From Deroplatys truncata (taxonomy: Eukaryota > Arthropoda > Insecta > Mantodea > Mantidae): 64,000 nucleotides of DNA. The stretch lies in assembly GCA_030765065.1 (NCBI GenBank), contig CM060978.1, positions 217,267,498 to 217,331,497 on the forward strand. The letters are read 5' to 3'. This document shows positions 47,021 to 56,869 of this stretch, one piece after another (the stretch's first letter is position 1; each line of letters begins with the position of its first letter). The notes beneath the pieces are model-generated. The model was given only the letters and a program-made list of their open reading frames with translations. It made no database searches and was not told the DNA's origin. The position numbers were made by a program, and so were the translations under genes.

Positions 47021-47917
47021 TCTGATGTGTTACACTCACATGACTTTCTCTACTCTTGTACAAACTATTTTTACAAACGCTTATTCTCCATCTACTTCAT
47101 GTTAATCGAGATAAATATTTGTAGGCTCTATCTTATTGCTAATTTTCTTGTAGATGTAAGGGGAATATATATTTACAAGGGCAATATAGAAATACAGTAC
47201 CCTTTAAGCACATGCATATCTCTTAATAGCTGGTTGCTAGGTGCAGCACTATTCCCTTTGCCACAGATTAATACTCTTTGCATATCCAAGACAAAAAAAT
47301 GAATAATGAATTCCCATTTAAGAAAATAAGTATTGAAAAATTTAAGGGAATAACAAGCAATATCTCAAAAATGGTTCACTCAACAAAAAAAATGTATATG
47401 ACATAAATTGTGTATTTTAACGCGATCTACATTTTTTGTGTAGTAAAATGTTGTCTATCTCTTATGTTTACCAGTTATGCAAAAGTCGTTCACAATAAAG
47501 AACACTTTTGGAGACATTCCCAGAAAATTCAAGATATGCATTTTATTTGTCATGAAAATATCTTAAACATATAATATTTTAATCAAAATCATTAGAGCCA
47601 TTTTTGAGAAAATTAAAATTTTCGGCAAATATTCCATGTAAAGGGTAATCTGGGGTGGGGGAATTTTTTGAAAACTTTCGTGTCGCATCTCTGGAAGATA
47701 CTGAACCTAAATACCAAGTTTGGTGTTTATCCGACTGTTCGTTTCTGAGTTATGCTGTTCACAGACAGACACACAGACACACACACGGACATGTTTCCAA
47801 AAATGCTTTTTTTGGATTCAGGGGGTCTCAAAACATGTATTTCTGGTGAAATCGGTATCGAATTTTTGGGTGGAATACAATACTTCCCCTACTTATTATA
47901 CGTAGTAGAGAAAGTAA
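47021..47917 (-). repeat. RA repeat, full-length
   Basis: From TCTGATGTGTTACACTCACA to GTAGTAGAGAAAGTAA, close to the 42819 and 54155 copies, with an extra segment near 47160-47280. Confidence 0.92.
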
Positions 47918-48879
47918 TATGAAGAGAATGGAGCATCTTTTGGGACTCCTAGAAAAAACCTAACATCTTGACAAGAGTAATAGAAATTGATGAAAGATGG
48001 GAGAAAGGTGGTCTAATGGAAGAAAGAAGTGAAAGAATTATAATGAAAGACAGTGAGATGGACAGTAGTAACAAGGATAACATTAATAGTGAATCAACAG
48101 AAGATATGCCAGGCATACAGGAATTGAAATGTAATAAAATACTAAACTATTGTTTACTTAGTGGGAAGTGCTCTGTGGAGCTGAAATTGTTAATGGTATT
48201 TAATTTGGTAGTTTGGATTCTTTGGATTGGTACACGAATTCTTTGTGTAGACACACATGAAGTAAACAGTCCAGCAATACTTGAGAGGGTGACTTCATCA
48301 CAAAGAGATATCGCTGCTACTGAACGCAGATGAGGGACCCGCATCCAAGCTTTCAGTGAAATGTGTGAACTATACTTCATTCAAATGTTCATGAACATAT
48401 ATAATACAGTTAAAAATACATGGATAGAAGGGTCATGATGGAAAACTCTTGTAAACAATTTCTGAATGTACATCAAGGATGTGTTAGCAATGATATGAAT
48501 GGCTTTCTTTTACAATAAAAATGCATCCTTGACTCCACTACTGGAATAATGGAAGTTCTAATTTTATTTTTACTACCTACGATGAAGCATTACGTTTATT
48601 TAAACCTCAATTAAGAATTCAATGAATAATGTACACACTTATATTGATAATTAAAATATATTTATTCATTTTTGTCAAATGCTTACATTTTAGTGAAGCT
48701 TTTAGTATTTAACCAAGCATCCTTTGTCTGCTTTGATTTGTCTTGGGATGCTATTAATACTTGCCTGTATTGTATCTCATATATGATAACGGTGATTCCA
48801 GAGTTCTATTATCTTTTTAATAACCAAACTTTTTATAGTAATCACTTCCTTTGCCACTTCTTTCTTCTCTAGCTTCCAG
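47918..48879. other. ARMH3 intron, one unassigned open frame
   Basis: A 121-codon frame (47968-48333) has a Lys/Glu-rich N-terminus and one hydrophobic stretch (LLMVFNLVVWILWIG). It is probably a transposon remnant; I do not recognise it and see no codon bias that would make it a gene. Confidence 0.3.
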
Positions 48880-49321
48880 GCATTTTCAGTGAAGTTCTCA
48901 TCTTACTAATTTCTCGCCAAGGTCAACAAAAGAATGTTCTCTCTTCCACAAAAGCTATAATTGATTTTGCAGAGTGACATCTTACATAAAAAAATGATTC
49001 TCTGTTTGGGGAGCAATCTCTTATTTGAGGCAGCAGCATATTTTTCAATATTTCCTTGTACTGATCCTGCCACATTGCTCCTTGAACAACAAACAGACAT
49101 CCTGTGGCTTTGCCACTTATGGCTGATCATACCATGACTTTGGTGGCATGTTTTACACAACACCATCTGGATGATACATTTCACCTGGGCACCTTTGCAC
49201 AAACTGAGCTCTGTTTGCGAGAATTTCAAGAGTGCTTTGATCACTAAAACAAACATGAAGCAAAAGTTTAAAATAGAGAGTTGAGGGTTGTTACACTACA
49301 TCACTATGATATTCTTACTTG

Positions 49322-49357
49322 AACGCGTTTCGGGAGACGGCTTGTTCCCATCCTCAG
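49322..49357 (-). ncRNA. hammerhead-like motif in the inverted arm of PLE-B
   Basis: Minus strand: CTGAGGA, a GGGA/TCCC stem, GAAA, CGCG, TT. Same layout as the forward copy at 50871-50906; the variable core base is G here and C there, which CUGANGA allows. Confidence 0.6.
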
Positions 49358-49774
49358 CATTTTCTCTCAACTGATTTTTGCCGGTCATCGTCTGGGGGAT
49401 GTGTGTGGTTTGTGGTGTTCTCTGGTGCTGGGCTGATGAACCTCCAAAGACTGTTGGGTGGCGGCAGTTCAAAATTCATTAGGTGATTCCTGTGTTTGAC
49501 AATATGTATTTTTTCCCAGATGTCCAATTCATTGCTGCTGTTGATCGGTTTTAAGAGCTTTATGTTTGGAGTGATATCATGGTTTGAAGACCAGAAATGA
49601 TGTGCTACTGCTGATTTATCTTGCTGCTTTTGGTAAATGCATCTCATATGCTCTTTAAGTCTTATTTCAAGATTTCTTTTTGTTCTTCCTATATATACCA
49701 GGTTACATTCATTACAATCAATTTGATATATACCAGCTGATTTATCGTTGGGGATAGGATCTTTAAACAAACCT

Positions 49775-50874
49775 CAGGCCTAACTATGGGAAACCCCCTT
49801 TCACCATTTTTAGCAGAACAATATATGAGCCATTTTGAATCCCATATTACTAAATCTTTCCCACATCTATTCAAAACCTGGTATAGGTATGTAGATGATA
49901 TTTTTGCTATTGTTCCAAAAAAACTTTCAGAAGATGCTTTGAAATTATTAAATTTACAAAAAAGATCTATAAAATTCACAATGGAAAAAGAAGAAAATGG
50001 CCAATTACCTTACCTAGACATCAGGATCATCAGAAATAATGCACACAACAAACTAACGTTTGGCATTTACAGAAAACCAACGCACACAGAAAACTATATT
50101 AAAAACAATAGCTACAATCCTACAAACCACAAACATGCAATTTTAAATAGTATTACAAACAGGTTAGTACATATACCAATGGAGAAAGAGGAATACCAGA
50201 AAGAATACCAACACATTATCAACATAGCCACTATGAATGGATACCAGAAAAAAACAATAGATAAGAAGATAAAAAGGTATGAAAGACAGAAATACATCCA
50301 ACAAATGACTACGTTACTCAGACAACAAAAACCACAAGCATATAGAAAATTCACTTATCACCCTTGGACACATCATAAATTTCAAAGGATTTTCAAAAAA
50401 TACAACATCACCCTGTCTCCACAGAATAACCACAACATACAGAAACTACTATGCAACAGAACAAAAGATCCTATCCCCAACGATAAATCAGCTGGTATAT
50501 ATCAAATTGATTGTAATGAATGTAACCTGGTATATATAGGAAGAACAAAAAGAAATCTTGAAATAAGACTTAAAGAGCATATGAGATGCATTTACCAAAA
50601 GCAGCAAGATAAATCAGCAGTAGCACATCATTTCTGGTCTTCAAACCATGATATCACTCCAAACATAAAACTCTTAAAACCGATCAACAGCAGCAATGAA
50701 TTGGACATCTGGGAAAAAATACATATTGTCAAACACAGGAATCACCTAATGAATTTTGAACTGCCGCCACCCAACAGTCTTTGGAGGTTCATCAGCCCCG
50801 CACCAGAGAACACCACAAACCACACACATCCCCCAGACGATGACCGGCAAAAATCAGTTGAGAGAAAATGCTGA
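49775..50874 (+). CDS. PLE-B protein, 5'-truncated: RT C-terminal part plus GIY-YIG endonuclease
   Basis: Enzyme of a Penelope-like retroelement, which nicks DNA with the GIY-YIG domain and primes reverse transcription there. From the first Met at 49786: MGNPLSPFLAEQYMSHFE (RT motif), then YRYVDDIFAIVP with the intact catalytic YVDD (residues about 35-38), PYLDIRIIRNN, GIYRKPTHTENYI, a basic linker ending KFTYHPWTHHKFQRIFK, and the endonuclease: AGIYQIDCNECNLVYIGRTK (GIY, CxxC and YIG), RLKEHMRCIYQKQQDKSAVA, HHFWSSNHD and LDIWEKI. The frame actually enters from the junction at 49770, so the first Met is not a natural start; fingers and the N-terminus are lost. The stop TGA (50872-50874) lies within the ribozyme core CUGACGA. 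Confidence 0.88.
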
Positions 50875-50906
50875 CGATGGGAACAAGCCGTCTCCCGAAA
50901 CGCGTT
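50871..50906 (+). ncRNA. hammerhead-ribozyme-like motif overlapping the PLE-B stop codon
   Basis: CTGACGA (50871-50877), stem II GGGA/TCCC with a loop, GAAA (50897-50900), the palindrome CGCG (50901-50904), then TT as cleavage-site dinucleotide. Hammerheads of this type are known from PLEs. Short self-complementary stem III would work best as a dimer. Stem I pairing near the core is weak here (2 bp), so activity is uncertain. Confidence 0.65.
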
Positions 50907-51024
50907 CAAGTAAGAATATCATAGTGATGTAGTGTAACAACCCTCAACTCTCTATTTTAAATTATGACACATCACTGTTACAAGCTTCTAAATCTTCAAA
51001 AATTGAGCATGAAGCAAAAGACGT

Positions 51025-51190
51025 CATTTTAACTCATTAATGAGTGTTTACAATGAAAATGTACATATTTTGCAATTTCCAGAAGTTCAAGCAAAAGAAG
51101 TCTGTAAATTTGTTTCAAATGGGCATTTTAACTCATTAATGAGTGTTTAGAATGAAAATGTACATATTTTGCAATTTCCAGAAATTCAAA
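51025..51190. repeat. tandem duplication, 99-bp period
   Basis: CATTTTAACTCATTAATGAG at 51025 recurs at 51124, with about 65 bp of near-identical sequence following each. It begins right after the PLE-B target duplication. Confidence 0.9.
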
Positions 51191-51360
51191 TCTTTGTCCT
51201 TGTGTCCCTTTCCCCAACTGAGTTGCTTTGCAGGCATAGCAGAAGTTAATTTGGGTTTCTTGGCAGGTCTGTGAGCTTTTAAATTAATTTCTGAAAGATT
51301 ATGCCTAACAGTTCTGTCAGATGAAGTAATGCCTTGTCTTCAAGATTGAATTGAATTTAA

Positions 51361-51864
51361 TTTGTACTAGCAAACCTATTTTTGTTACATCATTTTCAAG
51401 CATTATTCTGCTCTTGGTGTGAAAATTTGTTTCCATCCACATCAATTCTTCCTCTATAGCGGCTAGTTGCACCCAAATTGAATTTTCTTTTTAATATGCT
51501 TCACAGATGGTTCTGACACCTCTAGTCACTGATCAAGGTATCAGTTTTAGTCAGTGTTTTTACTTCTTAATTTTTTGTTGTCAACTTACATGATTTTCCA
51601 ATTATGTTTGCAAACAATTGCCATTTTCCACATAGATTGATAGTAAGAAAACACAACATCATAAATTTCACATTTCAAATAGTAAATAACTGATGAATTC
51701 AAATATTGATAGTACAAGCTTAAAATAAGTCCTCTTGTTAGCACTACTGCAATTGTTTGTAAAGCAATCATTTTGGCTCTTAAAAAGGAAACAGCATACA
51801 GACCTGTTATAGAAAACAATAGTCCCCTAACATTGTTCATTGAGGTTAACAATGATGGATGAAA

Positions 51865-51865
<1 letters not shown>
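51361..51865. other. ARMH3 intron, nothing recognised
   Basis: No supported feature beyond possible outer parts of the Tc1 relic. Confidence 0.45.
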
Positions 51866-51936
<71 letters not shown>

Positions 51937-51944
51937 TATTATTA
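51866..51944. repeat. (ATT)n microsatellite
   Basis: About 25 uninterrupted ATT units. Confidence 0.98.
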
Positions 51945-52064
51945 AGGCCTCAGAATTCAGTATATTGTAAAATAGACCAGGTACTGCAGGTTGTGTTTTG
52001 GGAATATTGTTCCCATAAAATTTTTCTTTGGGAAAATCTTTCATTTTCTATCAATAAAAAAGGG

Positions 52065-53806
52065 TCTGATGTGTTACATTCACATGACTTTCTCTACAAA
52101 CAATTCTTACCAAAGCTTATTTTTCTGTATAGTACATTTTAATCCAAATAAACCTTTGCAGAAACAGCTACATTACATGTTTTGTTATAGATACATAGGG
52201 AATAGCAATGGTCAAATGTTTTAGAACTGGACACCAAATGCTGGTCTTAAAATTCCATACTGTTTCCATGCAATCACAAGAAACAACTGAATTTTGAGAG
52301 GACTTTAAGAGAATGTTCAAGTATTGAACAATTCAAACCATTAATATGGATATCTCAGAAATGGCATATCCACAAAAAAACCTTATTTGAAATAAATTGC
52401 ATGTTTTAAAGAGATGTAAATTTTTTGTGTAGTACATTTTCGTCTATCATTTAATGTTAGCAGTTATACAAGATTATACAAAATTCCTTCCAAACGAAGA
52501 GGCTATTCCCAGAAAATTCAAGATGTACATTTTATTTTCCATGCAAATATCTAGTATATAGTATGTTAATCAAAATTGTTAGAGCGATTTTTTTAGAAAA
52601 TAAAAAATTTTGGAACATGTTCCACATAAACGGTAGTTTGGGGTTGGGGGATTTCCTTGAAAATCTTCATGTCACATCTTTGAAAGGTACTAAACCTAAA
52701 TACCAAGTTTGCTATTTATCAAACTTTTTGTTTTTGAGTTATGCTGTTGACACAAACATACATACATGCTATGGAATGTTTTGTAAAGAGCTATTGGGGC
52801 TAACAAGATCAGCACCGGGGGAAGTAGCATTAGTGGAATTAGGAAGAAGAAGAAGAAGAAAGGGAGTGATACTGGAAAGGATATTAAAATTTTGGTTTAG
52901 GTGTTTGAGAAAAGATAAAGAGGAAATTTTAAAGATATGCATGGAACAACAAAAGAGTATGAAAAATAAAAATAGCTGGTGGACAGGGGTAGAAAAAATT
53001 ATGGAGAAGATAGGAATGGGAGATATTTGGAGAATAGGAGAAAGAAATAGCGATGGTTTTTGGATAGCAGTAAGAAACAGAGTGGAGGATATAGAAAGAC
53101 AAGAGATTTGGGGAAGCTTAGAAAATAAAAAGTCACTAGGGTTCTATAGATTAGTAAAAAGGAAATGGGGAAGAGAAGGGTATGTAGATTATTGTAATAG
53201 AGCAGGAAAAGAAGCGTTTGCATGGATGAGAACAGGAGCAATGTATTTGAGAGGGTTAAGAGGAAAAAAAGATGGATTTTGTGAATTATGCGACGATAGC
53301 GAAAGCACAGAGCATTATATGTCAGAATGCAAAGAATTAGCAGAATGGAGACAAGAAGTATGGGAAGAAAAATGGGAAAAAATGGATAGGAAAATAGTAG
53401 CAATTAAAATGCTAACGAGAAAAGAAGAAAAGCAAATTAAGAATATGGGGGAGTTCTTAAAGAAAGTAAAAGAGAAATGGAGTAGAAAAGTAAGAGAGAT
53501 AAGAAAGGTAGAAAGGCAAATGGAGGAAGGAGAAGAGGGGCAAATATGGATAAAAGGTAGTAAGGAATGTTTAGAGGAGCCAGAAGGCCAGGGTGCCAGG
53601 CAAAAAGAGCAGCATAGCTGGTAAGGAAATTTGGATATATGTTAAGATAAGATAAAACATACATACATACAGACCTTTTTCTAAAAATGCTCTTTTTTTG
53701 TATTTAGGGGGCCTCAAAACATATATTTCTGGTGAACTCTTGGTATCAAGTTTTTGGGTGGAATGCTATACGTTCTCTGTCTACTATGTACGTGGTAGAG
53801 AAAGTG
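52065..53806 (-). repeat. RA repeat interrupted by a LINE 3' end
   Basis: RA sequence from TCTGATGTGTTACATTCACA to GTGGTAGAGAAAGT, split at 52768-53656 by a LINE insertion within its ACAT run. Without the insertion the RA copy would be about 840 bp. Confidence 0.88.
52768..53656 (+). mobile_element. 5'-truncated LINE 3' end with open frame, inserted in RA
   Basis: Flanked by ACATACATACAT at 52756-52767 and 53657-53668. The frame stays open through the insertion to TAA/TGG end at 53624. It encodes LGLTRSAPGEVALVELGRRR and ILERILKFWFRCLR (region after the RT in many LINE ORF2 proteins), then WIAVRNRVEDI, KKSLGFYRLVKRKWG and a zinc-finger-like CELCDDSESTEHYMSECKEL (C-x2-C-x8-H-x4-C), and finally a Lys/Glu-rich helical tail. 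No RT or endonuclease. The intact frame suggests a relatively recent insertion. Confidence 0.75.
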
Positions 53807-54154
53807 GAAAATATACAACCACCACAGGCCCTATAAAAGTCCTCCTTCATTGCGGTCTTACAGCAACTGACTTGACCACATGACACTATTATACAACCCT
53901 ACAGCGTGACCGTGTGACCAGTAATTACCAATACCAATGTACTGAATGGACAAGCGCACATTTTAAAATGCAATCTTTAAGCATAGAATGAAATACAGAA
54001 TTTTTGACATCCTGTATAACGATAATATGTGACACTATTGTTCCTTCTCGAATACGGGAAGTCCTGTATAAGTCTACCTCTATCTTAAAGCATGAAACAA
54101 GTAAAAATGTGTAGCAGATATGGAGTTGAAACTTTATATGAGCTTGTAAATTTT
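53807..54154. other. ARMH3 intron, nothing recognised
   Basis: No supported feature. Confidence 0.5.
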
Positions 54155-54286
54155 TACTTTCTCTACTATGTATAGTAAGTAGGGGAAGTATTGCATTCCA
54201 CCCAAAAATTCGATACCGAGATTTCACCGGAAATACATGTTTTGAGACCTCCTGAATCCAAAAAAAGCATTTTTGGAAACATGTCC

Positions 54287-54320
<34 letters not shown>

Positions 54321-55013
54321 CTGTGAACAGCATAACTCAAAAACTAACAGTCGGATAAACACCAAACTTGGTATTTACGTTCAGTATCTTCCAGAGATGC
54401 GACACGAAGATTTTCAAGAAAATCCCCCCACCCCAGACTACCGTTTACATGGAACATTTTTCGAAAATTTTAATTTTCTCAAAAATGGCTCTAACGATTT
54501 TGATGAAAATATCATATGTTTAAGATAATGTCATGAGAAATGAAATGTATATCTCGAAATTTCTGGGAATGTCTCCAAAAGTATTCTTCATTATGAACGA
54601 CTTTTGCATAACTGGTAAACCATAAGAGATAGACAAAATTTTACTACACAAAAAATGTAGATCGCGTTAAAATACACAACTTATATCATATACATTTTTT
54701 TTGTTGAGTGAACCGTTTTCGAGATATTGCTTTTATTTCCTTAAATTTTCCAATACTTATACTTTTTCTCAAATTCGTTATTCATTTCTTTATGTCCTGG
54801 ACATGCAAAGAGAATGGAATGCGCCACATAGCAACCAGTGTTAAAATATTTGACTATCGCTTAAAAGCTACCATATTCCCCTTGCATCTACAAGCACATT
54901 ACAAATAAGATTGACATCTCGATATCTCGATTAATATGAAGGATATGGAGAATAGGCGTTTGTAAAAATAGATTGTACAAGAGTAGAGAAAGTCATGTGA
55001 GTGTAACACATCA
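54155..55013 (+). repeat. RA repeat, reference full-length copy
   Basis: A non-coding interspersed element of 859 bp. It starts TACTTTCTCTACTATGTATA and ends GTAGAGAAAGTCATGTGAGT plus GTAACACATCA, so the ends carry a 12-bp inverted repeat (TACTTTCTCTAC with GTAGAGAAAGTC). It contains a GT microsatellite (54288-54321) followed by CTGTGAACAGCATAACTC, and AT-rich stretches with AAAATTTTCGAAAAAT-like palindromes. At least nine copies or fragments lie in the window. Short frames through it (VFIRLFVFELCCSQT) recur only because the DNA recurs. It is probably a non-autonomous DNA element; target duplications are not clear. Confidence 0.85.
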
Positions 55014-55180
55014 GATTTTTTAGCATGTTTTGGTTAAAATTGGAACAAAATTGGAGAGAGTTAAGACTATATGGAGGGACTTTAATGATTACCCAAAATA
55101 TCTACCAAAGAAATTGCAAATACACTAGAAGTTCATAATCTTGCTTATTAAAAGATTCTGATTGGCACTGTCTTTTTCAG

Positions 55181-55322
55181 ACTTTATGCGCTTTAATCCA
55201 TAGCATTTACAAAAAAACATCTGGTGAATTTGGATTTGATGTCATTAACATACTGATGGGTTTTGATGTTGCTGAACAAATGATGCAGTTGCTCTTAGAT
55301 CATTGTTGCAATTTCTTGACAG
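55181..55322 (+). CDS. ARMH3: ARMH3, exon 4
   Basis: Encodes TLCALIHSIYKKTSGEFGFD, VINILMGFDVAEQMMQLLLD and HCCNFLT, matching the TLCALI..FDxINxLMGFDxAE block of ARMH3. Acceptor TCTTTTTCAG ends at 55180 and donor GTAAGT starts at 55323. The last Gly codon is split. It follows an 11-kb intron. Confidence 0.96.
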
Positions 55323-55476
55323 GTAAGTGTTAAGTCCTGTATATTTTCTTTTATGGAATCTGAAATGTGTAGTGTGTAAATCCAATGTACCATATGACAA
55401 AGTGAAAGTGAGCATGTGTCTCGTTTGCCTTTTTTCCCTTCTTTCATTATAAAAGTCATATATTATTGCATTATAG

Positions 55477-55610
55477 GTGAATATCCAGCAAGTCTGAAAG
55501 CACTGTGCCTGAAATTACTGCTTGTTCTAACAACAGGGACTGACAATGTGAGTCAGAACACATTGTTAGAGTATGTCATGATGAACAGCATATTTGAAGC
55601 CCTGATACAG
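55477..55610 (+). CDS. ARMH3: ARMH3, exon 5
   Basis: Encodes [40 protein letters not shown] and ALIQ, corresponding to SLKSLCLKLLL..TDNxSQNTxLEYVMxNSIFEAxxQ of the family (helical repeats). Acceptor ATTATAG ends at 55476, donor GTTAGT starts at 55611. The next exon is not found up to 64000, so the intron is at least 8.4 kb. Confidence 0.96.
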
Positions 55611-55925
55611 GTTAGTTTTAATGTATACATCATTCTTACACGAGAGTATATAGGCAAATACATACAATACCAATACAGGAAACTCGGACGATTTAACCTG
55701 GAATTGGCCAGCAACCTGTGACTGTGTCACCATCTGGAAAATGCACATCAGCTGATTAACTAAATGAAAGTGCTGCTGTGACAGACATATTTTTTATTAA
55801 AACGAGTATAAATACATCAATTTATGCATTTTTTTTTCAATGCATGTCTCAAACAAGGATGGAAATCTTTATATTTCAAGTGCAGATTCAGTTAATCTTT
55901 GCAGGCCACACAATATAATTGTTAC

Positions 55926-56500
55926 CGAGCAGGATGACTCAGGCAGCAATGTCTGGCCAGCATTTGGGAAGCCCCAGGTTCAAATCTCGTGAGAGGAAGT
56001 AGAGGGTAGTGGGAATTTGTCCTGTTAAAATATAAGGATCTTCAACTGGTCGGGCTGACAAATCTGACTGAGGTTTTTTCATGGTTTCCCTCAGCCACTA
56101 AGGTAAATACCGGATTGGATATTTAATACCGTGACCCAAAGTTCCACCTTAAGTCTAAAACAGTAATAAAACTGAAAAATAGGTGGTAATAGCGAATGCT
56201 GTGCCATCTATCCACAGACAATGAAAGCAGACAGATTGGATGGCATCCTAATGCCATCTGCGTGACACTAAGCACAAGATCCGGCTGCTTTGCGCTGGAC
56301 TCTGTGGACACATGATGAAGCAAGATGACATGGTTCAGGTATGAGACCTAGAAAGCAGCATTTAGACCGGATGGCACCCTAGTGCCATCTGCACGGCATG
56401 AAGCAGAAGATCTGGTTGCTATGCACTAGGGTTTCTGTGGACACGAAGAAGTAGGTGGTTACAGGGATGACACCTAAAAGGCTAAGTATCCACCACACCT
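55926..56500 (+). repeat. tRNA-derived SINE with a duplicated 130-bp tail unit
   Basis: Head with A-box-like GGATGACTCAGGCAGC and B box GGTTCAAATCTC (55977-55988); body with GACTGAGGTTTTTTCATGGT. Downstream, a unit starting GGATGGCA(T/C)CCTA(A/G)TGCCA occurs at 56238 and 56369 (about 131-bp period). Confidence 0.6.
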
Positions 56501-56689
56501 TGATCTAAGAGTTATCCACTAACAGATCCAGCGCAATATGACCCTGTAGTTAAAGTGACGTAAAATAAATAGAGTAATCAAAATATATGTATTACATTAG
56601 TCTTCATGAGGCCTACATTAGTAGAAAGACTAACAACTGCAATCATATGTTTTGTGGTGAGACGCACGCGCACACATGCATGCACGTGC

Positions 56690-56691
<2 letters not shown>

Positions 56692-56724
<33 letters not shown>

Positions 56725-56734
56725 CACACACACA
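56692..56734. repeat. (CA)n microsatellite
   Basis: About 20 CA units with one interruption (CAAACA). Confidence 0.97.
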
Positions 56735-56869
56735 TAGAGGTCTGCAACAAACTCTGAGGAACAATAGATCTCACAAAATGGAACATGTTTTGTCAAGCAA
56801 CCACTATCCTCCGACTCATTGGCTTGGAGTTATGAATCTTTGGGCAACAGTTGCTCACTGGTGCATCAT

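Larger units (their letters stand above)
49267..51007 (+). mobile_element. PLE-B: Penelope-like insertion with inverted partial copy and target duplication
   Basis: Flanked by CATGAAGCAAAAG at 49254-49266 and 51008-51020 (13-bp target-site duplication). Structure: an inverted 3' partial copy (49267-49770, minus strand), a junction near 49771, then a 5'-truncated forward copy (about 49775-51007) with RT and GIY-YIG coding, a hammerhead-like motif and a 3' tail with ACACATCACTGTT and AGCTTCT. The inverted arm corresponds to 50463-50960 and its encoded 130-residue C-terminus is identical to the forward copy. The inverted arm ends at TTTAAA and lacks the last 45 bp of the tail. Confidence 0.88.
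48880..51360 (-). pseudogene. Tc1-like transposase relic split by PLE-B
   Basis: The C-terminal half lies at 48880-49253 (CFSDQSTLEILANRAQFVQR block with the first catalytic Asp; later pieces CSPNRESFF and AKSIIAFVEERT). The N-terminal half lies at about 51190-51360 (GITSSDRTVRHNLSEINLKA, HRPAKKPKLTS). The two halves are separated by PLE-B (49267-51007), with its 13-bp target duplication on each side, and by a 99-bp tandem duplication at 51025. The frame has stops, so the Tc1 copy was probably old when PLE-B landed in it. Confidence 0.75.

Noticed and set aside
47968-48333. Possible small membrane protein of 121 residues
   Set aside because: One hydrophobic stretch in AT-rich DNA with no family match I know, no splice or promoter context.
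49786-49979. Minus-strand frames across the PLE coding regions (also 50112, 60278, 60566, 62141, 62399, 62951)
   Set aside because: Antisense shadows of the PLE ORFs.
51586-52044. 152-codon frame with a long poly-Asn run
   Set aside because: It is the (ATT)n microsatellite read on the minus strand, with unrelated flanks; not a gene.
43471-54365. Recurring peptide VFIRLFVFELCCSQTHT in several frames
   Set aside because: It recurs because the RA repeat recurs. The frames are short, lie on either strand relative to RA, and hold the CA run; no sign of protein-level conservation.
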